Positions 1 to 8,518 of a DNA stretch of 39,688 nucleotides are shown here, piece after piece. Below the pieces are notes generated by a model, which saw only the letters and a list, made by a program, of their open reading frames with translations, had not been told where the DNA came from and did no database searches. The translations under genes were made by a program, and so were the position numbers. Source of the DNA: Guillardia theta CCMP2712 (Eukaryota > Cryptophyceae > Pyrenomonadales > Geminigeraceae); assembly GCF_000315625.1 (NCBI RefSeq), contig NW_005434671.1, forward strand, positions 372,902-412,589, given 5' to 3'. Each line of letters opens with the position of its first letter. Position 1 is the first letter of the stretch.

Positions 1-165
1 GCCCCTCCCTACTCCTCCCCCGGCCCCTTGCCCCCAGCCCCTTGCCTCTCCCCCCCCCTTCCGGCCCCACTTTCTCCATATCCCATCGTCCCTCCTTCCC
101 TTCCTTCCTCCCTCGCTCCCTTCCTCCTTGAGTACTGAGCAGCAATGGATGTAGATTATATACAT
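1..165. other. 3-prime flank of the DUF2891 gene; C-rich, no gene seen
   Basis: C/T-rich low-complexity DNA beyond the DUF2891 stop codon. I see no coding block, RNA gene or AATAAA signal on the minus strand here. Confidence 0.6.
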
Positions 166-3148
166 TCACGAAACGTCATCGAATGCCAGGAGGGCGAAGC
201 TATGGAGCCAGTGTGACCTGCCAAGCTCGCCAGTCAACACAAGTAGGAGAGCAAGTGCTACTGTCTGCTTTCCTCCCATCCCTCCCCTCCCCCTCCTCCT
301 CCCCATCCTTCCCTCCATTTCGTCCAACCCGCCTGCTCTGTCCTCACCCCACGTAGCTCGGCGACAACCACTCCGCCAGCTGCACGTGCTCATCTGCTGA
401 CTCGCGCATCCGCGCGATGACTGGAGGAGCATATCAGATCTCCGAGTCAAGACGTCAAGCTCGACCTTGCGCCTCCACCGTCTTTGCTCCCTCGCACGAC
501 TTGGCGATGCCTCGAAGGTTCCAGGCCTGCCATGCTCGGGTTTCAGACGGTAGGAGAAGCTTCGTCTCGATTGCCTTGCTCAGCAACAGGCCGTCGAGGT
601 GGCACAATCTTGCATCCTCTCTGTGATTCGCGTTAGAGGCGAATGGAAGGGAAGTGGAAGAAGAGGGAGATAGCGAGGCAGGGGCGGGAGGTCAGAAAAA
701 TTCAAGACGGAGGAGCAGAGGAGCGATGAAGAATAAGAGGTTCGAGGCTGATGAGCCAGAGGGAGGTGAAGGAGGGGGAAACGATCGCGAGTGCAGATGG
801 AAGGAGAACCAGGGAGCTCAGAGGGAGAGGTCAAAGGGTGAGTCCAGAGTGGGTGAAGCTTTTCAGAAGCGTCGCACCGATCAGCAACAACTGGGGGTCG
901 AAGGATGCTGCAATCGCTGCTCGAGTCCATGAGAGAAGGGAGAAATTTTCTGCATGGGCCTTTGAGATCATGTTTTCAATGCACACGATCTCCATCACCA
1001 AATTGGTTATCGTAATCATCAGCATATTTGACATCATCATCATCATCATCATCACCACCACCACCTCCTCCTCCTCCTCCTCCAATATATACACCATCTT
1101 CATCATGATCATCATAACACGGCACTTCCAACAACTAATCAATTACCAACATATTTCCAGAAACCACTCACAGTCACCTCGCCCATTCGACAAACTCCTC
1201 GTTGGGGAGGAGGCGCCTCATCATGTCCATCTCGCACAGCCCAGGGGAACTGAACAATATCGACATGCCGACATCAGGGTCAAGTCGACTGATTGCAAAG
1301 GCGATACAGGAAGTCTTCGGCTGACGGCTCGAAATTGGGGTTGTAGTCCTCGTCGGCTGAGAAGATCCTCATGCAGGCTGCCAGGAGAAGATAGTGTCAG
1401 AGTTGCAGAGCTTTTAGAAGTTTAAGGAATCTTCTCTACAGCAAACAAGGCAGAGGCGTTTTACTTGTTCTGATTGCTTCCTCGAACAAATCGTCTCCAA
1501 CAGCCCTTGCCTGCAAACCGCCATAAGCAATCTTTGAAACTTATCAAAGAACGGACTACGTAGTCAAGGCAGAGAATCAGGGAGAAGGCCGTTTGTGAGT
1601 GAACTCCGCTGCCTGCATAGTTTGGTCAGCACGCCAGGCATGAAGTGCTTGTCACGGTGCGGAGCGTAGGAGGAGGAAGAAGGGGGGCGGGAGGGGAAGG
1701 CAGAACGTTTGAACAGAATACTCACGGACTGGGTGCTTCAACTTTGGGAGATAGTCGAGCAGGAGCGATCTGATCTTCTCGGTCAATGGCTTCAACGCCT
1801 GCAGCGATGGAGTTTCAGCGCAGACGTGTGGGAGAAGGATAAAGGCAGGAGGAGCAAGTGAGTCGTGTGAAAGAGCATGTCTCTGATCGCTGCGGAGACA
1901 GACAAGAGGAGGTAACATGAAAGAGACTTCTGCACAAGGAGCACACGCAAGAGTCTTTCACATGCTCTACAGCCTTGACGCCTCCAACCTGCCCACCTCC
2001 CCTCAGATCAAACATCACCTCTGCTGTCACCTCTCCCTCACCTCCCCGTCCCTGATTGGCACCAGAGCTGATTCTCCTGCAAGATGGTTGAGCGGCGGTT
2101 CCTCAGCAGCAGTGAAAGAAACCAGCAAGTTTCAGCAGCCAGCCCCACCCATAAGGTCGTCTGCAGCTGAATAGTGAATCCAACCAAAGGTGTCGGGACC
2201 GAGGACGAGCAGGAGAAGCCGCAGGAGCGGGAAACTGAGAGGAGCAGGGGAAAGAGGAAGGCAAGCAGAGAGAGGGGGAAGAGGAAGGGGAAGCAAGAGG
2301 GGGAAGAGGAAGGGGAAGAATGAGGGTCAAGAGGAAGGGGAAGAAAGAGAGGGAAGAGGAAGGGGAAGAAAGAGGGTCAAGAGGAAGGGGAAGAATGAGG
2401 GGGAAGAGGAAGGGACTCACTCGAAGGTTGAAGAGCCCTCACGATCAAAGTATCGTGATTCCTGCTAGGCATAAGGGCCGAAGAATCCTTCTGGGTGAAA
2501 CCTGTTTGCATCCTTCGACGGTGATGCTGTTTAGGAGAGTACGTGAGACCTTTCCTGCAGGGAGAACAGCAAGGTTGAGAATTCGACAATGAGCTGCTCT
2601 GCATGCACAGCATCTCACCAACGTCCACTTCATTGCCGTGCCGTCTTAGAATCCGCAGAAGGCACCTAGAGCACTGAATCGCCATGGTTCGCTAGAGCTC
2701 CAAGAAGCCCTCTCACCAGTGGCTGTGGACTGCACTATGCCAGTCGTAGTTGCCGCAAAACACAGGATGCAGAGCTTCCGGCGACTTCAACGGCCCGTCT
2801 ACCGAACAAGTCACGCTGGTGCCGAACGCAACACGCTAACCAACCAGGCTGCAGCCAGAGATGGTCTACCTGAGAAGCCATGAGCACTACAGTATTGCTT
2901 CCTGTTCAAACACCTTATGCGGATACTGTAGCCTCAGTCCTGATAGCGCCTGCCAAGCGATAAGTCATTGAGCTGGAATTGTTTTGATGTGTATTAACCT
3001 GCTCCGCCATGGGCTTTGCCCAGTCTGAGCTGGCCTGCATGGAAGTATGCATTCTTTTGACAATAAATGGTGGTAAAAAGCTCAAGACTTGGCAAGGAGC
3101 AACGAGCAGGGCAATTATGGGAAAAAACGCCCTTCTGATCCTCGACAT
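166..3148 (-). CDS. DUF2891-family protein with bipartite plastid-type leader, 19 exons
   Basis: Hand-spliced exons (minus): 3148-2999, 2949-2914, 2869-2845, 2798-2717, 2665-2619, 2554-2502, 2461-2421, 2160-2123, 2076-2042, 1798-1726, 1612-1560, 1510-1465, 1377-1290, 1249-1178, 949-878, 620-575, 526-466, 420-348 and 217-166. They keep frame and give about 380 residues. Family signatures appear in the expected order: ALHPVFCGNYDWHSAVHSHW, then FERPYGWGWLLKLA, then GVHSQTAFSLILCLDYAR, then FEPSAEDF, MDMMRRLLP, CHLDGLLLSKAWNLRGIA and the C-terminal GSHWLHSFALLAF. This is the full length of the DUF2891 family, known mainly from bacteria and with no established function. Residues 1-23 form a signal peptide followed by Phe24 and a basic, hydroxylated stretch, which suggests import into a complex plastid. 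The start at 3148 was chosen because it supplies this leader; an ATG at 2685 lies inside an intron. The exon 13/14 join is the least certain. One intron (527-574) is GC-AG. Only the plastid location is inferred. Confidence 0.82.
527..574 (-). other. In-frame GC-AG intron (48 nt) of the DUF2891 gene
   Basis: On the minus strand the segment starts GCAATC and ends GCATGGCAG. Removing it joins LLLSK to AWNLRGIA, restoring the family's conserved LSRAW-type block. It is 48 nt long, has no stop codon and keeps frame, so its retention would add 16 residues. It lacks a polypyrimidine tract. The intron call rests on similarity to the family rather than on transcripts. Confidence 0.6.
1034..1083. repeat. 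CAT/CAC/CTC triplet microsatellite in an intron
   Basis: A run of CAT triplets grades into CAC and then CTC triplets. It lies in the intron between the DUF2891 exons ending at 1178 and starting at 949. Long open frames over it are explained by the triplet repeat. Confidence 0.8.
2268..2411. repeat. GA-rich minisatellite inside a DUF2891 intron
   Basis: Degenerate tandem units of roughly 24 nt, each built on GAGGAAGGGGAAG followed by a variable AATGAGG, AAAGAGG or CAAGAGG. The block lies wholly within the 2161-2420 intron of the minus-strand DUF2891 gene, so on the coding strand it is a long pyrimidine tract leading towards the 3-prime splice site. The frames that stay open here are low-complexity artefacts. 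Confidence 0.8.
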
Positions 3149-3379
3149 TCCTTCTCACCACGAACTTGTTAGCTCAGAACATACAAAGAAATAGCGCTGA
3201 TCAACTAAGAGGAGCGCTACATCAACCCGAATCCTCCCCCACTCTTGTTCTTCCCTCCCACCAACCCTCTCTTCCTCTGTCTACTGCTCCCTCGCACCTC
3301 CTATGCTTCCTCCCTCGCTCACCCCCCTCTACCCCATCTTGCTTGCCCCGCTTCCCCCTAATTTTTCAGGATCCGTGAA

Positions 3380-4610
3380 AAGCAACGTTTCATATTGTTG
3401 CTCTTGCATTAAACCTTATTGGTCCAAAACCTTGATCGATCCTCAAAATTTCAGACTTTACAGTACAATTTCCTCTGTTAATTTGAATATAAGAGATAAG
3501 CTAGGTAAACATTTGCATGAATAGGCAAATTTGCTGGTGAAGTTGAATTTAATTCGAAATTTTTTTTTGTGTACGTCTTCGTTAGTCTCGATTTGTTGAT
3601 ACGGGAGGTGATACGGAGGGGCAACAATGCGAAACGTTCTGTGTTTTGGAAACTTATGCAGAAGTGAAACAATGCAACGCTTCATATTGTTGCGCTCGCA
3701 AGCGCAGAACTTTGAACGACCCGGGCATCGTCAACCTCGTCGAGAAGCACAGCGACGACGTCAAGTGATATACGGAGGGGCAACAATGCGAAACGTTCTA
3801 TGTTTCAGAAGTAAAACAAAATGCAACGCTTCATATTGTTGCGCTCGCAAGCACTTCCGATTATCGTCAACCTCATTCGAGAAGCACAGCGACGACGTCA
3901 AGTGATATACGGAGGGGCAACAATGCGAAACGTTCTATGTTTCAGAAGTAAAACAAATTGCAACGCTTCATATTGTTGCGCTCGCAAGCACGCTCGCAAG
4001 CACTTGGTTCTCGTCAACCTCATCGAGAAGCACAGCGACGAACGTCAAGTTTGTTGATACGGAGGGGCAACAATGCGAAACGTTCTGTGTTCAAAATGAA
4101 GAAAAAAACACAATGCTTCACATTGTTGCGCTCGAAGGTTTGTGTTCGTGGAGAACGCCGCGCTCGTCGTTGGAGAACGCCGCTCTTGTCGTGTTCGTGG
4201 TTGATACGGAGGGGCAACAATGTGAATCGTTTTATGTCTATTAATCAAATAACCCAACGTTTCGTATTGTTGTGTTTGCAATGCACCTGGCAGGACATCG
4301 ACGACGTCAAGCTGCTGCTGCTCTTGGAGACGAGCCACGTCAAAACCTCGCTGCGCTCCCGTGTGTCTCGATGATAGGGGGCAACAATGCGAAGCGCTCT
4401 ATGTTTTAAATAATAGAATATGCAACGATTCGCATTGTTGTGCATCGAATTAACGCACCTCGATAACGACCGGTCGGCGATACGGAGGGGCAACAATTCG
4501 AAGCGTTATATGTTTTTGAATCTTATTATGATAAATCGCATCCTTTCGTATTGTTGTCGACCCCGTTCCCGGCCTTTATAGTATATCGCAATGCTTGGCA
4601 TTGTTGCCCC
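3380..4610. repeat. Tandem array of imperfect hairpin units
   Basis: About seven diverged copies, spaced roughly 110-170 nt, start near 3613, 3772, 3908, 4057, 4204, 4375 and 4483. Each has a left arm built on GGGGCAACAATGCGAAACG, an AT-rich loop of about 25-38 nt, and a right arm built on GCAACGCTTCATATTGTTGC that is close to the reverse complement of the left arm. A lone right arm lies at 3387-3406, and the array ends at about 4590-4606 with a right arm that exactly inverts GGGGCAACAATGC. Copies 1-3 are also joined by a near-identical GC-rich spacer containing AGAAGCACAGCGACGACGTC. It could be a nest of miniature inverted-repeat elements, a satellite, or a source of structured RNA. There are no spacers of CRISPR type. 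Confidence 0.85.
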
Positions 4611-5053
4611 CTCGTGCCATGCCATGCGCAACAACTGGCTACCCTACCCTAGCATTTTCCATATTCATTCTGTAGTGCATGAGGGTGGGTTATCTCGGGC
4701 TAATGTCTAGGAGTGAGGGCGATGAACAGGTTACTGTGTGAAGGGTATGAGGGGTATGAGGTAGGGGTATTGGGCTGAATGAGGGGCACCGGAGTCGAGG
4801 ATGTAAATGAAGCGAAGTTTCTTAGAATGATGACAGGACAAACAAGGACCGGGAGGCAGGAGAGGTTGAGATGGTGTGGGAGGGGAGGAGAGAGTCTGAG
4901 ACGCGGGGTAGACTATCCACGAGCCAGTCCCTTCTTGATTCTGCTCCTGTGGCGTCCGCACAATGGGTGGACTGTGAGCTGTTTTTGTTGATGGGATTCG
5001 AAGAGTCGAGCAAGGCTGGGGTGTGTGTGAGAGAGGGGATGTGTGTGTGTGTA

Positions 5054-5068
5054 GGGGGGGGGGGGGGA
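5054..5068. repeat. Poly-G homopolymer
   Basis: Uninterrupted run of about 15 G following a GT-dinucleotide stretch. It lies in a divergent intergenic region next to the GA microsatellite. Confidence 0.85.
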
Positions 5069-5070
5069 GA

Positions 5071-5119
5071 CGGAGAGAGAGAGGACGGAGGAGACGGAGA
5101 GAGAGAAAGAAAGAGACAG

Positions 5120-5195
<76 letters not shown>
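5071..5195. repeat. GA dinucleotide microsatellite
   Basis: Imperfect GA/GGA/GAAA repeats that become a pure GA run from about 5124 to 5194. Open frames on both strands here encode only alternating Arg-Glu or Ser-Leu and are artefacts. Confidence 0.9.
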
Positions 5196-5199
<4 letters not shown>

Positions 5200-5426
5200 A
5201 AATAGAAACTTCACCTTCACAAGAATGATTGAACAATTCGTACTCCAAATCAGCTGAACATTATGATACAAGAATTGGCTATGAGTGTGTTCTTTGAGGA
5301 ATCATTAGCCATGTATGATTGTTGCTTAGCGACGAATGCAGCCCGATTGAAAACAACGTTACATCCATGCTCTTCTTACAATGATGCTCCTTGATCGCCT
5401 TGTTCTGATGATTGGGCGCGTTCTAG

Positions 5427-5722
5427 ATGCTCCCCTGGGATCACACAACTTTCAAAGCAGCAGCTCTCCTCATGATCGGTATCTTCCTTCTCACGTCATT
5501 CCTGGAGGTACTCTGCTCCCCCCCCTCCCCCCCTTGTCATGCCTGATCATTCGTCACCGCAGTCTTCCCTTCCTCTCCCAGGGCGCGGGAATGCAGCAAG
5601 CAGGGCTCGTTCCGTCCGATCTCATCAGAAGGGTCTGCAGGACAGTCTCAACGCCACCCATGCAGAGGTTGGGAAGGGAGGAAACAGCACCAGAACCACA
5701 TAATTGCTCCATGTACATTTAA
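5427..5722 (+). CDS. Small single-pass membrane protein, unknown function
   Basis: Two exons, 5427-5507 and 5582-5722, joined by a GT-AG intron, give about 73 residues. The start MLPWDHTTFKAA is followed by a clear hydrophobic helix (ALLMIGIFLLTSFLE, about residues 13-27), then a basic tail ending at TAA. The gene converges on the MIB/HERC2 gene, whose stop is only 155 bases away. I do not recognise the family. A further upstream exon is possible, because an acceptor-like TTCTAG directly precedes the ATG, so the true protein could be longer. Confidence 0.45.
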
Positions 5723-5876
5723 GCGAACAAGGGCGCAGCGAGCCAGCGGTCGGAGGGAGCGTTCGCCGGCGATGCGTGCCAACATTTTCTTTCAACGTTG
5801 GATTTTGGCGATGCAATCTTGTCTCGATCTGTACCTGTAAATTGAAATGTACATGCTCCCTCTCAATGCTCCCCCC

Positions 5877-7412
5877 TCAGCCGTTCCTGCTCGTGGTGAT
5901 GCTGTTGAAGTAGCCCATCTCGTTCCTAGCGTAGATCCTCTTCAGCCGAGCCGTGTGCCCAAGGACCTGGTTTGGCTCCTCGAGGCTGGAGGGAGGGAGG
6001 ATACCGTTCATCCTCAACTCCCTGGTCACGAATGAGTCTCGGAAGGACAGCCGACTCCTCTGCTTCTCGTCAGCACCATCCCATCTGTCCTCGGGGATCC
6101 GGTCGTCCGTTCCCTCCTTCCCGTTCCCCATGTGCACTTCTCCAGTCTGCCTGCCGAAGCTCGTCCATTCTCGGACTGTCGAAAAGTTGAGCAGGACGCC
6201 GTCTTGGTGGTTCGCCTCTGCCTGCTGCGCTGGCTCTGGCAGCGCAAGGTCCGGCAGCCCTGAGCCACTCACGCCGGACTCGTGCGATTCACCTGGAGAG
6301 CCAGTGGGAGGCAGGAAGGGGTGGGGCTGACTCGGAGGCCCTACAGCACGCAGGAAAGCATGCTCATCTGCAGCGTGAAAAGTCATGAACTCAGTAAAAT
6401 TTTGCCCGTTCCGTTCTCCTCCCTGCACGTTTGGGCAGAGTCAGTGAGTGCAGGCTTCATTGCAAGAACAGAAAAGCACAGTCCTTACCCCCAAATCATG
6501 CTGGCAAAGCTCATATTGTCCGAATCGCCCTGTCCTGTAGCAATGCTCAACAGCAGGGTTGACATCCCAGCAAACTTTGCTGATGGTCTGGGAGCAAAAA
6601 GTCAATCAAGGAGGGGACAAAGCATGAAGAAAGACTCACTCCGTTGTTCAGCACCTTCACGATTGTTCCAACGCCTCCTCCTGATATGTTGAGCAGCCTT
6701 TCATCGAAAGCTTTTGATCCTTCCGATGACAGAGTCACCCTCATCCCCTTGAACGCCTTCACTGAGATTCCAACGATCCTCTGCGCCATCCTGTCCGTCA
6801 TCGACATGGAGTCATACCATGTATCCCCCTGCTCCACCAGCTGAACCATCCATTCCGACTTGGGCCGTTGAGGAGCGTCGCCTGGCATGGCCCCGTTCTG
6901 GGATGCCTCTTTCGCTGCTTCGCGGGGCCTCTGAGTCCCTTGCGAGTCGCTGTGGACGTCCTGCTGCAAGCCAGCGGCCGAGGCATGGGAGCTTCCACGG
7001 ACCTCAGCTGGAGAAGATCTATCAGAGCCCTCGTGGTCCTCCCGTCGGGGGAAGAGAGGCTCTGTGTCAATGTGGAATGGGGTGGGGAAGGGCGTGCCGC
7101 ATTGGGCGACGGAGTTGCGCTGGGGAGTGGTGCTGTCGAAGAGAGTCTCGACTGTCAGGGTGAAGGGCTTCTTCTTCCTTGCTGGCGCCGGCCTCCTCCT
7201 CGAGTTCCGCAGCCAGCTACGCAGGGAGGCGAGTAAGGAGCGGAGGGGATGTGGCATGTGACTTGGGCTTACCTGGCCAGCGGACAACACGAGCTCCTCC
7301 TCACAACGGATGGGGGGTCTGCTTGCTGATCTGCCTCAGTGCCCTCGGTCCTGGCTACGTCCGCATCCTGTGCTGCTGGTTGTTCAACATCTGGAACTAC
7401 CTCTTCCGACAT
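5877..7412 (-). CDS. Protein with a MIB/HERC2-like domain
   Basis: Exons 7412-7273, 7216-6640, 6587-6489 and 6422-5877 keep frame and give about 453 residues. The N-terminal half is low complexity and rich in Pro, Arg and Ser. The block from about residue 200 onward reads GMRVTLSSEG...GGGVGTIVKVLNNG, then (next exon) TISKVCWD...YRTGRFGQYEL. This matches the MIB/HERC2 pattern, in which a GTVV strand is followed by a W-D strand and the closing YR-G-x-GxYDL. In known proteins this domain binds partners in E3 ubiquitin ligases; no RING, HECT or ankyrin part is visible here. The last exon has polar linkers and a conserved-looking end (SFRDSFVTRELRMNGILPP). The start MSEEVV at 7412 was chosen because upstream sequence looks non-coding. 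The N terminus and function are uncertain. Confidence 0.62.
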
Positions 7413-8446
7413 CGATGTCGATGTCCGCGCTAGGAGGTGGTGTACATTTTCCTGATGTTGCCTGTGGCAACAAACGTGAGCAGGAGTGGAAACAACAAAT
7501 CTTGACAGCAGCAAGTTAATTGTACATTCAAATCCATCATGCCAAGTCAATTGTTCACTCAAAACCGTCATGTCAGTATATTGCGAGTCTTCAGTGTTCA
7601 CGAGTCATGGGCTTGCAAGACATCAGACAAATCTTACTTCTTTCCCTTCATCTCGTTCCTCTCTTCTCTTGCCTTCCTCCTCCTCCCTCCTCCCTTCTCC
7701 CTCCTCCCTCCCTCCCTCTTGCCCCGTCTGCCCCCTGCCTACCCGCATGCATGTCAGCCGCGCCCATCAAGGATTTGAAAGCTGTGGGGAGTGGTGTACC
7801 CCACCTTTGATGTTCAACTTGATGATTTAAGGAGGGGTGGGGTATCGGGGTGGCGCGCGTGGCTGGCCTGATCGAATTCTGCTCTTCAACAAGTTGACCG
7901 TTTCATGCTCCTTCCAGTCTGTCCCTCCTGCTCTTGATCCTACACTCTCGCCATGCCACAGCGAGCATTCCTCCTTGGTCAACGACGAGGCTCACCGCCA
8001 ACATTGAGAGCGCTCGGGATGATCATCTGGCAGATACGTGCAAGTCTTGTTCGAGCCATGAAGTCGTGATGAGGGCTAGGATATCCTAGCAAGCAACAAT
8101 GAGGGCTAGCCTGTATTTTGTTTCACTGCGGCAGGAGGAAGCAATCAGGTAGCGAGTGTACGAGAATAGATTTTTGGAGTTGATCATCCAAACAGCCAAG
8201 TGAATTTCGATCACAAACCTAGGTTTTATACTCGAATTGTTTGGCGTTACTCCCTGTGAGCAAAGACGACAAGGTGGGACAACCTTTCATTTCAGTACCT
8301 CCCCCGATGGTGTAATTCTGTTTTGAAGATCCTTTTTCTCCTTATCTGTTTCTATGCGTAAGTGTTACACCCAAAATCAGCTTTTCTGTGATCTCCGAAG
8401 TGAAGCAGAATCCAACATTCGTCTTATGTAGTACAAAACTTGTCCC
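7413..8446. other. Intergenic region, 5-prime of MIB/HERC2 gene and 3-prime of HSP90
   Basis: No convincing exon seen. Holds a C/T-rich stretch (about 7640-7740), a GGGGTGGGGTATCGGGGTGG cluster at about 7833-7852, a 16-bp perfect palindrome at 8075-8090 and an AT-richer part close to the HSP90 3-prime end. Confidence 0.5.
8075..8090. repeat. 16-bp perfect palindrome flanked by an ATGAGGGCTAG direct repeat
   Basis: GCTAGGATATCCTAGC reads the same on both strands. ATGAGGGCTAG occurs over its left arm (from about 8069) and again at about 8099-8109. Possible protein-binding site or insertion footprint; no function can be assigned. Confidence 0.6.
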
Positions 8447-8452
8447 TTTATT
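8447..8452 (-). terminator. AATAAA polyadenylation signal of HSP90
   Basis: The minus strand reads AATAAA about 67 nt after the HSP90 stop codon, a normal position for a canonical poly(A) signal. Confidence 0.7.
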
Positions 8453-8518
8453 CACAAAATACAACTGAGGAACAATGCAAAAGTTACAAGAGACAGACGA
8501 GTAGAAGCATCCATGAGT

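Larger units (their letters stand above)
3149..5426. other. Divergent intergenic region between DUF2891 and the small membrane protein
   Basis: About 2.3 kb between two genes that read away from each other. It contains a C/T-rich stretch (about 3230-3360), an AT-rich stretch (about 3400-3600), the hairpin array (3380-4610), ACCC/GGGT motif clusters (ACCCTACCCT near 4640 and GAGGTAGGGGTATTGGG near 4757-4773), a G homopolymer and a GA microsatellite. Open frames over the array read the repeat itself and have no recognisable protein character. Confidence 0.6.

Noticed and set aside
2377-2685. Minus-strand start at 2685 for the DUF2891 gene
   Set aside because: The ATG lies inside an intron; the conserved WHSAVHSHW block upstream and its splice sites place the true gene start at 3148.
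3380-4610. CRISPR array
   Set aside because: Repeats are long, diverged hairpins with partly repeated spacers, in a spliceosomal eukaryotic context, and there are no cas genes.
5023-5257. Arg-Glu repeat proteins over the GA tract
   Set aside because: Translation of a dinucleotide microsatellite with no other support.
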